Below are positions 34,560 through 47,317 of a DNA stretch of 64,000 nt, piece after piece. The stretch comes from Vanilla planifolia (lineage: Eukaryota > Streptophyta > Magnoliopsida > Asparagales > Orchidaceae): positions 6,033,153-6,097,152 of the forward strand of contig CM043868.1 in NCBI GenBank assembly GCA_023846275.1. Reading direction: 5' to 3'. A model generated the notes under the pieces. The model made no database searches. It saw only the letters and a list, made by a program, of their open reading frames with translations, and was not told where the DNA came from. Within the stretch, counting starts at the first letter, position 1, and every line of letters begins with the position of its first letter. The position numbers and the translations under genes are program-made.

Positions 34560-37500
34560 GGGCTATTCTCAAATTACACAATGGTGTATTCTAAAAGCAC
34601 TAAAACTTTAAGACACAAGCAATGGAGCAAGGTCAACAAAATTGTTTCTAATTAAAATTCATCATGGTTAATAGGAGGTGACTATGATGTTATTGCTTTA
34701 ATAGATAAATGTAAGGGTTCATCCACTCCAAACATTGTAGTTGTAATTGAGTTTAAGGGCTGCATTAGCCAATGTGTGCTATTTGAGATCCCATTTAAGG
34801 TACACCATTCACTTGGATAGGTAAAAGAAAAGGTATATCGGCTTGAAAATGCTTAGATAGGATATTGGTAAACAAATAGTGGATGGATAGCGACCTAATT
34901 ATGTCTATTGAACACTAAAGCAAGGCTAGGTCTAATCACTCTACTTTATTATTGAATCATTGAATAAACAATTTTATGATCCACAACAACTCAAGTTTCA
35001 AATTATGTGCTCACATCCTATCTTATACAATCTTATTGAAAGAAATTGGACAAGCCCTATTCATTTAATTGATTGAAAGCAATTGGATGAGTCTTATGAT
35101 GCATCTAATATCTAGAACTCAAATCTTACTTATAAAAGATGAGGAGCTTGAGGAAGTTTGTCAAGTAGTATTTCAACTAAACAAGCACAAAGCCAAAAGT
35201 ACAGATGGCTTTATTGGTACATTTTTTTACCACCTATTAGGATATTATTGCTTTAGATATTAAGATTAATAGACAAGATTTCTTGGAAGATAATGCAATA
35301 CCCAAATGAATTGCCAACTCCCATATTATTTTAATTCCAAAATCCAATATTCTAATTACCTTTCAAGACTTGAAGGTTATTTGTATTACCAAATTTTTTA
35401 GAACTTTGAACATGTTCCTAGCTACCTACTACAATGCCTAATAAGAAAACTTATTTTACTAGAGTAGGTAGGATTTATAAAAGGAAAGGAAATGATGAAT
35501 AATGTCTTGATTGCTCAAGAGTTAATGGTCTTATCGAACAAGAAAATTGGGGGAGAAATATATAATTAAGTTCGACATTAAAAGCACATTTGATACCATT
35601 TCATGGGAGTTTATGTTTAAAGTGCTTCATAACTTTAATGTTTTAGCTAAGTTCAACTATTTGGTTGAGAGTTTTGTCAATAACTCATGATTATTGATTA
35701 TAGTTAATGGCTATTTATGTGGATTATTTCAACCATAAAGGGAGCTTCTACAATGCAGTCTTATCACCTTACTACTCTTCATTATTAAAGTGAAATTGTT
35801 CTTTAAAATTCTAAAACATACTTTCCACAATAGGGAAATATTGCATTATGTTACAACACAGTATAAGCCACTAATTACAAATCTTAGCTATGTTGACTGC
35901 ATCATAATTTTTAATAAAGGGCATTTGAAGTCATTAAAAGGTATCCACAACATGGTGTCGCATGACATTGTATAAGGAAAAAAATGCAAATTTTATGTCT
36001 CATCCAAGTTGAAAGTATTAGAAGTAGGAGCACTGAGAACGATTCAAAGAATGATCTATTCCAATAATGTATCTAGGATGCTTAATATACTTTGGTAACA
36101 AGAAATCTTTGTATTTTTAGTACTTAGTAGGAAAATTGTAAAATAAAGATGATGGTTGGAAGAAGAAGCTATTGCCTATGGGAGGTAGATTAATACTCAT
36201 CAAATATATACTTAATTGAATTCCAATTTATACATTAATGATGTTTTTTCCTCCAATGTAGACTATAACATGGCTTGAACAGATTATGAATGCTTTCTTA
36301 TGGGGTGACATTAATAGTAATCACAAACATCATATCAAAAACAAGGTGAAAATAAGTGATTCATGAGAGGAAAATAGACTTGGTTTAAGGTAGTTGAGTG
36401 ATATGGCTCTATCGTATTCAGCTAAGCAAAACTAGAAACTATTATTAGCCAGCTCAGCTTGAGTGGAATTCATTAAGGCCAAATATAAGAGGCAAGCACA
36501 CACAAATTGCATATAATATATGGAGAAATATGGGGAAACTAAGGGAGCTAGTTAAATTTGTGGTGTTTAAATACCCTACAAGTAGTAAAGTTTGTCATAA
36601 ATGAGTATCTTAGATTCTCCTTGAAATTAGCCTAGAATTTTATCAAAAGTAAAAGTTTTGAGAAGATCTCCAAGAGGAGAATATGCAATTAAATTTTTTC
36701 CACCAAGATTTCTATCCTATTTGGTATATACTTAACCATTGTTTTCCCTTTTCAACTTAGCTAAGAAGATTACATGCGTAGTGTGCATTTAAGTGTGTAG
36801 TGTGAATTCAAGTGCCCATATTATTGTAATGAATTCACTCTTGATCGTGCTTTCATTAAATGTAGTATTTATTATTCAACAAGTTTAGAAATTCCATGGT
36901 ATGTCCTTAGGCAATAATTTCAGATATACCAACCAATTACTTCACTCTTAAATAAATGATGGTAAGGTATAAAGAGTAGCTTGACTAACAGAGAACTAAT
37001 GTCTCTTATTCTACTATTAATTTGTTGCAAAGTTGGAAAGTTAGAAACTTCATATTGTTTGAAGAGAAAACTAAAATGGAAGAATAGATAATTAAGAACT
37101 TTACTTGGCAATGCATGAGTATTTTTAAGGCTTAACCATTAACTCAAATGCAACATAAAGATTTGGTTCTAATTTATCTAGACTTATTACCACCTTTGCA
37201 ATTAAAGAAGGTTAACTACTATCAAAGTATCTCATGGACTCCCCACTAACACAAGTTATTAAAGTGAATGTTAGTGGACAATTCACACAAAACAAAGAAA
37301 AAATGGTAGTACTCATTAGTGATGCAAATTCGTTGGTGCTAAATTCCTTGGTTAAACAAACTCATCTTAAGTCAACACTAGAAGCCATTGTACTTGACAT
37401 TATAATGAATCTCCATGGGTGCACTAGTTAGTAATTTACTTAGGTGATCATTGATCTTGAATGTTCTAATTTAATTAATATGATTTTAGATGTTAAATCC

Positions 37501-37630
37501 CCGCATTGGAACATTGTGGATACACTACATAGATTAAGAAAATTGAAAAACATTTTTGCATTACTTGGAGAAAGTTGGACTTCCTTACATTTGGAGATCA
37601 TGTAAGATACTTAAATTGGTCATATAAGAT
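34560..37630 (+). pseudogene. LINE ORF2 remnant: endonuclease end, RT, RNase H
   Basis: About 34795-34880 reads TPFTWIGKRKG and CLDRILVNK, the endonuclease C-terminal FTW......(R)LDR.L.N block. The frame 35069-35263 carries EELEEVCQVVFQLNKHKAKS, then TDGFIGTFFYHLLG, the (E)I...VF.L...K(A)PG.DGF...F(F) block with PG lost. About 35570-35660 reads KFDIKSTFDTISWEFMFKVL, the KLD..KA(F/Y)D.+.W.F+..VL block. The catalytic box at 35880-35910 reads YVDCIIIFNKG, with Asp replaced by Cys. About 36270-36310 contains CFLMG. About 37225-37620 holds an RNase H-like end: IKVNVSGQF, then LINMILDVKSPHWNIVD and LHRLRKLKN. Intact ORF2 drives target-primed reverse transcription; this copy is dead. Confidence 0.75.
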
Positions 37631-39370
37631 GACCTAAACAAAGATATTCAAAAAGATATTGAAAATCAATGTTTAAGCTTAACTCATCTACCTTTATCTT
37701 ATATATTGGTCAGCATAGAATCTTACATTTCAACTTAGAATATTTCACCAATATCCCTTCTTGCATAGTCTTATGAAGATTACAAGTGCAGAATTATGCT
37801 AACTCTTCATTGGGTGTTGTTAATTATTACAAGTAATCAAGTGAGTCCAACTTCAATTTCAGACTCTTATTGATGCTAGATGTTACTATTTCTCTACACA
37901 TTCCATATAACATATGTTTTTATCAAGCACAAACATTAAGATAGACAAATTAGCAAATCCTCTAATACTCATTTTTATGCATTGTCAAACTTGGTTGATT
38001 CCCACATCATCCTTCAATGATATTTACTCAACATTATTCCTATATTAGATCTCTAGCCTAAAAAAAACTTTTGAGGATGATGATAATTTTTCCTCCCTAC
38101 TTATGGACTCTAGAGCGCTTGGTTATTAAATTAAGTGATAATTATTTTAAATTTTTAAATAATTATTTAAATAATTTTCTTACCTTTATGAAGTTACAAA
38201 TTCTTAACTCTTTAATAGAACTCTATTCTAAAAATATTAGACATTCATTTTTTCTACATTTCTTCTTTATGATTCCAAATAGCTTCTTTTTTTTATTCAT
38301 TAATCCTTATAAATTTCCTTGTCCTTAAATTTAATACATTTTCTTGCTAGAAACTTAACTTATTTCTCTTCATAATTTAGATCTTAATGTATTTCCAAAG
38401 TACTTGAATTATAATCTATTACATGAATAGAATCATCCTTATACATCTCTTATTCTCAAATTCTTTTGAGTTCATGTAACTAGTCAACTATGAATCCTAA
38501 GGTGATCATTTATTATCCCATTATGATCATTTGTTTCTCTAATCATTATGTCTTACCAAAATTATTGATTATATGTGTGATCTTGATACTTAAATGAAAT
38601 TTAACCTCAAGTATGTCATTATTAATTTCTCCATATCTTTAGAGCAACTACTTATTTTGATTGTATTTTTGATAAGGATTGTTATAATAGTTTCATTACA
38701 TCTCTTATCATATTCCTTCTTTTTTTAATATAATTGACCTTAAGTTGATTTTTCTCCTTCATGTCAATATCAAATATTTCATATACTCTCATTGTGGTAT
38801 TCCATTTTAAATGAATATCCTTATGAGAGTTATTACTATATTTCATTTCAAATAGTAATTGTCACCGCCCACCTTTGTCTATTGTGTTATTATTCAAAAA
38901 AAAAATTCATTACATATTCTCAATCTCTTTTCATTCAATTATTTGAAATTAATTTACTAATCCTTAATTTATGTAATTGTAATTTGTCCTTTCATCATTT
39001 CTTATGTGATATATTCATTCTTTTTCCATTATATCCTTGAAGATGAACAAGTAGATTATTTTCATTCATGATTAAAAAGGTAGAAATTTAATTTAAAGGG
39101 AAACTCCCAAACAAATATATACTATTATAATCTTCTAAACATTCAATTGGATATAGATGTTAATGATATAAAAAATTAATCGTTTGAATATTATCAAAAT
39201 CTACATAAATTATTAACAAAAGTGTCAAAGCATCATTACAAGCACATTCACTTTTCTCCTTTTATTTTAATATTTTTGGGTAATTCTTAATACAATGGAA
39301 CCATTCCACGTCATGCAAAACACCATACAAATACTACAATATCAAACTCTCCATTTGCATTTTCTTATGG
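37631..39370. other. No recognisable gene
   Basis: AT-rich. The plus-strand frames 38071-38328 and 38792-39040 are Phe/Ile/Leu-rich, low in information, and probably chance products of T-rich DNA. Confidence 0.35.
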
Positions 39371-39377
39371 TTTGTAG

Positions 39378-39419
39378 ACAATCTCTAGTATAGTGACTAG
39401 CCTCTTCATAAGCAAAACA
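39378..39419 (-). pseudogene. Isolated gag zinc-knuckle remnant
   Basis: The minus strand encodes CFAYEEASHYTRDC, preceded by Lys. Spacing is exactly that of a C-x2-C-x4-H-x4-C knuckle, with the second Cys changed to Tyr and the usual Gly before His changed to Ser. HY.RDC is a common knuckle ending in retrotransposon gag. No convincing capsid or protease was read around it; the frame at 39952-39752 upstream could belong to the same dead gag. Orientation is opposite to the neighbouring LINEs. Confidence 0.4.
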
Positions 39420-40880
39420 CTTGATTTTTTTTTGGCACTCCCACAAGTTGGTATTGCTACAAGTCATGCATTTTGTTATCTCTCCTTTTTTAAACATGAT
39501 AATCTGAGACACTAACTTAATTGTCTAAGTCTTCTTAGATTCCTATCCATCTAGAAGTGAAAATATCCTCTTTCTTTTACACCTTGATTTTCTAATCTCG
39601 ATAGTTGTTTAGTTTTGGATTTTATTTGTGTAACTTATTTTATATCCTCTTAGGTAATTACATAACTTTTGAATGGAGTCCTCCATATCATTTTAAAAAT
39701 GTGACACTTTTTCTTTCTTATTGTTACTTACTCTACTAAAAAGTAAACATTTTAATTAATAATTCTTAAAATATCATTATAATTATTGTCTAATACCATC
39801 CTATCAGATTGTCTCGTATCTTCTCTCTTTTTGATTTTGTGACATACCATCCCACACTTATATGATAGAATTCTTCCCATCTTATTTAAAAAATATTTTT
39901 TCTTTAATGAACATTCTCTATTAACCATGTCACCATTCAATAGTAGCACCATCTAAAATACAATTTATTAATAAACCTTTCTTGTACCTTTGGTAAGAAA
40001 TTCTTCAAAAAGCATTGTGTCTTTTTGAGTTAGTCTTTCACTTGAAAAGAATCAAACATTAACAATAATTCTAATAAATGGTTAGTTTTATACAATTCCA
40101 ATTGGTCCTCATTTCTAGTAATGATATTTCGTTTTAAACATATATTGTTGTCGTCATCCCCCTTATTTTTTAATTCCTAATTTTTCTTAGAGGTTCATGT
40201 TATATTATTCCATTGATGGAACTTGCTACCTCATGCAAATTTGGTTCTCAAATCCTTTTTCTACACATTTTCAAATTTAGCATGCATTCAAATTTATATA
40301 TTTATCTCAATTCGCATGCCATACATTAAAAATATTAAGGTGAATACTAATCAACCTCCATATTTTGTCAATGTCTTTAGCATCTAATCAATCTTTTAAT
40401 TAATATTTGCTCCAAATACTTTAAATTCACCATATTAACTATATCACCATCTTTCTTGGCATTACGTTCATTTAAATATCTCCAAAATCTTTTTAAAATT
40501 TTTAAATTAACCTTCTCATCATTTTTTCTCACTTAACCATGCTTTAAGCTCCTTTTAACTTTCTCAACAATTTTATTGGAATTAGGTTCCTCAACATTTT
40601 TTTAAAACCCTCCCAAAATTTTTAGAAGATTCCATTTTATTTTTCTACATTCTAACATATTGTGCATCTCTTGTCACATGTTATTCCTATATGATAGATG
40701 CACCATCCAAGTACCAACATATCATTTTTTGTGTTCAATAAACTATTAGTTGAACCTTCCAAAGTACAAAACTATTATATGCAAACCATAGCTAAGCATA
40801 TGTGATTCATTAGTTCTTTCCATTACTTCAGACTTATTGTATGTGGGACTCCATGTATTATATATGAAACCTCTATTTAC

Positions 40881-40934
40881 TGTACATTGAATTTGATGCA
40901 CTACACATGTACATTGAATTTGATGTACTACACA
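40881..40934 (+). repeat. 27-bp tandem duplication
   Basis: TGTACATTGAATTTGATG(C/T)A followed by CTACACA occurs twice head to tail, with a single C/T difference. No function is evident. Confidence 0.85.
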
Positions 40935-41436
40935 TTTCTCTCAATTTTAGTTCATTTTTAGTTGTTTTTACCTCACATATTATATGTAGTCTTTAACATA
41001 CTATATGCAAAACCTTTTTCTAGAACAATTCCATTAATGCAATTTTTTTTTTGTCTTTTTCTATAATGTTTGCATTCCAAGTGGTGAAATACTTATAATA
41101 AGCATTTAACATGAAATCCATAAAAAAAGATGATTGTTTTCTTATTATGATATGTACCTATGATAAGATATCCTTTTTTAAAATTTTTCATTTGAAATTT
41201 GTCCACCTCTAGGTTTTTATCCTAGACTTAATAACTTCTAGGTTTTCATCCTAAATTCATAAACTTCTTAGTTTTGCACCCTATGTTCTAAATTTTGCAC
41301 CCTAAGATCATGCACTTCTAAGTTTTGTATCCCACATTTATCCATTTTTAATAATTCTTCTTAAGATTTTAATTACTTTGATACTTTCCTATGGTGTCCC
41401 TTTTTTAAATAAGATGCCACTAGTTTTTAATCTCTT

Positions 41437-41490
41437 GTGTGTGTGTGTCTATACACATACACACACATACATGCACATATTTTTATACAT
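41437..41490. repeat. GT/CA simple repeat
   Basis: A (GT) run of about six units is followed by imperfect ACACATACACACACATACA-type sequence. It is an ordinary microsatellite able to pair with itself. Confidence 0.7.
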
Positions 41491-43559
41491 ATATACATAC
41501 ATATTTATATCTATGTAGACAATCATCTACTTGAAATACTCACTTTTTAACATAAGACCTCTTTGTTTGAAAAAATAAATAATTTTTCCTTATTTAAGGT
41601 AAAATTTATTTCTATGAAAATTCGTTTTTAATATGTAAGTTGCTTCTTTGAAAACCATAAAGCACAAATTCTTTTGTAAAGAAGTTGACCATATGTTTCC
41701 TTAGAAAAACATACATCATATATCAATTTTTTAAATGAAGTACCCTATAATTTCTCATAAATTCATAGTGAAATATAGATAAACTAGTTTTACCTTAGAA
41801 TGGATAATTAACATTCATTAAAATTAGAAAGTAATACCAACTTAAATATCGTTATTTTACACTTAAAATTAAGAGATTAAAAAACATAATTTGCCTTGCT
41901 CGAATTTGTTATCATAGAAGCATAGATCACAACTTGATAGTTTAATCCATAATACATGATTTTTATTGAAAATAACAAAGCATTAAAATTTTAAGTTTCC
42001 TCTCCAATCACTTATTTACTAAAGTCTTATTGGGTGCATCCATATCAATTGACATTTCTAAGACAAAATAAGTTGGGTCAATCGTTATAGCAATAGGCAA
42101 ACCTACATACATTTAATGCAAAAACAATGTAAATTTTGGTCATGCCACATGTTAAGTGCATAGCATTTAGAAACATAAATAACGAACCAGCTTTGTGAAG
42201 TGTAAAAATAGCACGTACCCAGCCTATGCAATGCACTAAAAATTCTAAAAAGTTTATTCTTAATTTATTTTTCTTAGTCAATTAATTATTTTAATTTTTA
42301 AAAATATATATTATAATTATTTTCTATGTTTTCATGATCTGTATAAGTTTAAACAAATCAATTTTCATAACTAAGGTGGATCTTTTATAATTATATTGGT
42401 TCACTACCTAATAGGATCATTGTGCTTGTTTACTTAACCCAACCAATCATCTTTTGTTTGAGTTCATCTCTAGCTGGCTCTAATATAGAATGATAATCAT
42501 TGATTTTATATCACACTTGCACAGTTCCTTTATATGATTTAACCCAGCTCCTTTCTAAATCATGTTCCAAATTTATTTTTTTATTTTAAACACACTAAAA
42601 GTTTTAGATATAATTTCTTTCCTTTTTGTTTTTCAAAATCATACCAATTCCAAACATAATTTGATGTAAAATTTCAAAGAACTATTTTTATCTTTTCCAT
42701 TTTAGAGAAAATGATGTAAAACTAATGACATAATGAATATAATGATAATTGTGTACTAAACCCAATAATAATCACATGATTTAAATGATCATTTTAAATT
42801 ACTAATAAAATCCCAATTTATACACACAAAAATCATTTAATAAATCAAGCATCACACCAAGCATAACTTAATTTATGTCAAGTTAAACTTTCAAGACCAA
42901 GGTCACTAGTGGAAAACCTCATATTGCATCAAAAAGATGACTAAAATACATAGATCATCTACCTTTAAATTTGAAGCAGTGATATGCCTTATGACTAATT
43001 CTTTCTTTTTTTAATGTTGCACAAAGGAAGGACATGGTAGTGTAATAATAGTATAAACCCATAAGAAAGACTTTCAAATCAATCCAAAGAAAGTTTCCAA
43101 AAATTAATTACAACCATAACACTTTTTAAATTTGGACAACTTTCCAATGTTAGCATTGAGAAGATATGATTCATCAATCATCATCATGAGTGCATGATTG
43201 TTACTACTTAAATGAAGGTGTCTAAAATATTCAAAAATATGACCATCATGATTGTGGTGATAAGAGACTTCATCAAATTCACAACAACATTCAAACAAGA
43301 GTTAAGCTTTTGAAATGGGCACTATGTTCCAAGCATTTCAGTGTGAAACATCAATGGATTGTTCCAACAATTTCTTTGGTCTCAAAATGTCCAGTAGGTT
43401 TTTCTTTGAAAGGTACACTCAAATCCCCTCAATGTTATTTAGCAACTAGCAATTGAATATTAGCTAAGGGGACTTTACCCAAGGCATCTCATCATGGCTT
43501 TATGGAATCCTCTCTTAATTACTCTTTTGTAGAGGAATTAGGGTAATTAGTGTCTCCTT

Positions 43560-44597
43560 CACATTATAAATTAAAACCAATTTCCTCCTATAATAATGAA
43601 CCATTTACTAAGAGAAATCAGAAAGTTTCCAACTCCTTTAAAATTTTTCTTGATTGGTAAATATTCCCATGGCCAACCAAATATAATAATGATTAAGATT
43701 GAGTTCCAAAAAATTGGATTCAAAAGCTCCTACTCAATTGGATATTTAGACACCAAGCACTTCCATAATTGGTTCTACATGGAGGATGATTTTCTATATT
43801 ATTGGATTAAAAAGATTTGTGATATTTTAAAATTCTCAAAGCACATCTTAAAATGATAACCATACTTTCAATACAATGTTGAGCTTTCAGTCGTGCTTAT
43901 CTCATTTGCATCTGAACATCTTCCAATACACTTATTTAACAAAGCTTCTTTATACTCACTGGCTTAAATAATTGGTACTTCATTGAAGCTTGACTTAGTG
44001 ATGGTCTCTCTAGAGAGCATACATTACAAAAATGTGCATGAAAGTGGATCTCACAAAAGAACTAGCCACTAGAATCATAATCTCTGAATGGCAAGGTTGC
44101 AAAGAAGGAGACATATGGTAGAAATTGTTATGAAAATCATCCACCTTATTGTTTACATTTCCATAAGCAAGGCCATTCAAAGTAGAAATATAAATTTCTT
44201 AAGCATCAAAAAAGGAAATTTCATAAATCTATTTCATATAACCTTTTCATTGTTGAAAATTTGTGCTCTCAATAGAAGCAACAAGATAAGTAGGCCAAGC
44301 AATCAAAGGAGGATTAAGTTCAAAGGAGGTGCTTCATAACTTGGAGGAACCATAAGGCAAAAACTTCACGAGCCCAACAAAAAGACTGATACTAATTTAA
44401 TGGGGAATAACAAAGGGTTTAGTTTCTAAGGAATTCATTAAAGATTAAAATGGATGATAGCTATATTAAAACAAATACTACAGGGCTCAAAGGCAAACTA
44501 CTTTATCGGATTCTAAAGTTTCATCACCTAAAATAGAGAACTATCAAAGGGTATTCAATAGACTCATCTCTCCATTTTAACTCTTGAAGATAGTAGG
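43560..44597 (+). pseudogene. LINE ORF1-like remnant, 5' half of an interrupted LINE
   Basis: The 86-codon frame at 43596-43856 reads LKFFLIGKYSHGQPNIIMIK, then FQKIGFKSSYSIGYLDTKHF and MEDDFLYYW. It is a well-preserved DUF4283 segment (IGKFS.GRP ... F...G.K...(S)IG.LD.(R)H ... EDDFL..W). About 43900-44030 reads SEHLPIHLFNKASLYSLA, then IIGTSLKLDLVMVS. About 44140-44190 holds a worn zinc knuckle (YCLHFHKQGHS). The likely start of ORF1 is upstream near 43560 (LKPISSYNNEPF in another frame). At 44597 it is cut by the 11.2-kb LTR element and resumes at 55826. Stops and frame changes mean it was already dead or has since decayed. Confidence 0.75.
44593..44597 (+). repeat. Left target-site duplication GTAGG
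   Basis: GTAGG directly before the element's TGTTATACCC terminus. It is identical to 55821-55825 directly after the ...TGTAACA terminus. Five bases is the usual duplication for LTR retrotransposons. Confidence 0.9.
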
Positions 44598-47316
44598 TGT
44601 TATACCCGGTAAAATATTATACGTTTAATCTTTAATAATTCAATTGTGGCTTGGATGATTTCAGATCGACAGTAGGATGAGCCAGGAGCTCAATTGGAGG
44701 CTATTGGAATTTCTGAAATTTTCTTGGGATTTTTCGGAGCACCGAGGAAATTTTTAAGTAATTTTCCCTGTTTAATTGGATTTTTGGAAATTCGAAAATC
44801 TATTTAAATCGGTCCATTAGATTTTTAAACCGGAATTTGGTTTTTACCGCGCGTGAACCGACCGGAGCGGTTCAGCGAAGGCGGGGGCGGTTCGCCGAGT
44901 GCGTTTGCGCGTGCGGTTAGATAAGCCGCGGATAAGCGGATCGGACGGGCGAGATCAGCGGTGGAGATTAACCGGCTGATCGAGTGTTAAGCGGCGTTAT
45001 TAGAAGGTCAACTGGCGCTTAATGGGTTCTTAACGGGTTATTACCGGTTTAAGCTGGGTATTTAACCTGATTTGTTCGGCTGTTAGGGTTTCGAGCGGTG
45101 GCCGGAGACGAAGTGTTCGCGGCGAACGGCGATACTTTCCGGCAGCCTTTCAAGGGGCTTTTTGTACCTGGAGGTTCGCGGGACCGAGGAGAATCGATTG
45201 GTACCGGTTTCGTTCGGCGAGGAGCAGCGGTTGGTCGCGTGCGAGCTTCACCGTCGCCGGAGAAGAAAGGTAGGAAATTCAGATTTTAAATTAGTTATTT
45301 AGCAAATTAAAAATATGGATTATTTTGCAAATAGCTACCAGAGCATGCGGATTGTGGTTTTTGGAATTGATTAATACAAATTATTGATTTTAGCATTTTA
45401 GGGTTTTTCTTCAGAAAATTATAACCGCTGAATTTGGAAATTTTACCAAGCATGTGTTGATTCGATTATGTGCTTTAATCATGTTAAGATAGTATCAAAT
45501 GCTGAAATTTGTTTAATTTCATAGATTGTTAAAATGGGGATCGGATGAAACTTCGGCGGAAATTTTGATTGAACCTTAGAAATTAGTGGCATTAATGAAA
45601 CATTAGGATAGTATGAACATCGGATTTTGTTTCTCTTTGATCTCGGTCGCCGGAAATCGACGGGGGAAACGGAATTTTCCGGAGGAATCATCGGCTAGGG
45701 TTTCGCGGGCGCCGGGCGGAGGAAGGAGATGGATTAGATTAATTTCGGTTTAGTTAATTAAGTAATTGTAATTATTCAATATTTATTAATAATTTAAATG
45801 TTAAACGTCGGCTGGAAATTGGATTAATTATTCGACCGGTGGGTTCTCGGTTCAGCACGAAGGCCGAACCGGCAACGAAAAACCGGTTCAGCGGGATTAG
45901 GCGCGGACGAACGGCACGAAGGCCCGAACCGGCAGCGAAAATCGGTTCAGCGGGATTCGGCGCGGACGAACGGCGCGGAGGAAATTTAATTCGGAAATTA
46001 ATCCGAATTTTCGGAAAAAGGATATATGTGGAATTTAAAAATTAATTCAGAAATTTATTCCGAATTTCGAAAAATTGAGAAAGGGCAGAATTTGATTTTT
46101 TGGAATTTGGAAAAAATGCAGTAATTAGAATTTCGAGATTTTAAATTCTGAAAAAGAGAAATTGGGATTTGAGCAATCTCGAAAATTCTGGAGATCCGTA
46201 TGTAGAGAAAAATTTCCTGAAGTAGGGAAAAATGTTATCAGTGATGACAGTACAGTTGAAACAGTCAGACAGAGGTATGGTACATGGATGCTACCAAAAC
46301 AGTCAGTAACTGGTACAGTTGTGTTGCTTGGACGACAATGGCATGGATTGAGTCAGGTTACTCAATGTTGGCATATCTCACAGATTGGCATAATGGACCG
46401 GACTACTATAGGCCCTATATGATGTTTTAGGATGGTTGTGGTAGGTAACTGTGCGGTACAGACTTAGTTTCCACAGTATACATGTGGACGGGTATGCGCC
46501 TTGTTGTATCTGGACACATGTTGCCGAATCTTGGAGTTATAGCTTGGCAATGACTGTAGGGGCGTGGCTTCTATGGAAATTGTTGGGAGAGGACTTCTTG
46601 GGACGGTGGCTGAGTCGATCTCTTCTGGTCCATGAGTGTAGGCCTGCACGCCTGAGAGTGGCAGTGGCAGGGGTGACTCGCCGTGGCTAGCCAAGTGTGT
46701 AGGCCTGCGTGCCTGAGGGTGGCAGGGGTGTCTTACGTTGGCTAGAGATCTATGTGACTGGTTCTGTCTATAGTCTCCAGAAGATTGATTGACGAGAGAC
46801 GCTGCGGTGTCGGGTGCTAGGCGTTGTGATGCGTGCGCAGAGATGGGCGTGTCCCGCTGGCATGCTTTGCCTAGGCACCATGCGTGCGCAGAGATGGGCG
46901 TGTCCTGCTGGCATGCTACCTAGAACCCCAGAGGAGAGCTACTCTGGCGTGACTAGGGGTGACTGTGGTTGGTCGGAGTCTGGAACTGAGAGTGCCTTTC
47001 CACCATACATTGTTATGCTGTATTCCTATACTCTTGCCATTATCCTTCTCTTGCATGTGAGTTTTACTAGCTGTCTTTCCTACCGGGCGTAGCTCATTCC
47101 TTTATCATCTATATTTTTCCAGCGGCTCGGCAGACTTGATGCCACCCAGATTAGGTGGGATCGTGGTCAGCAGGCTAGTGGAGGATATCTGATCTGTGAT
47201 TTCTGAGACATTTTGGTTAGTGTGATTGATGCTATTGGATGTATTCAGTGAGACTATTATTCTTATGTCAGGTATTGTGTGAGGATGAATCTGACTTATG
47301 TATCTGGTTGGATGAT
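44598..47316 (+). repeat. LTR, plus orientation, first ~2.72 kb
   Basis: Begins TGTTATACCCGG and runs unbroken to the inversion junction at 47316/47317. It matches 49684-47318 (reverse) for its first 2299 bases, and its last ~766 bases match 54592-55357. It contains two tandem arrays: 51-bp units around GCGTGCGCAGAGATGGGCGT (46831-46932) and ~60-bp units around GTAGGCCTGC(G/A) (46636-46746). Small frames inside it (for example 45098-45289 and 45839-46045) recur in the other LTR copies and have no known domain, so I do not call them genes. Confidence 0.9.
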
Positions 47317-47317
47317 A

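Larger units (their letters stand above)
39960..43550. other. AT-rich DNA with no recognisable gene
   Basis: Apart from the small repeats listed separately, no domain, RNA gene or complete element could be read here. Short frames (42078-42281, 43104-43298) match nothing I know and probably arise by chance. Confidence 0.35.

Noticed and set aside
41437..41490. GT/CA tract as a structured regulatory hairpin
   Set aside because: An ordinary imperfect microsatellite with no gene nearby to regulate.
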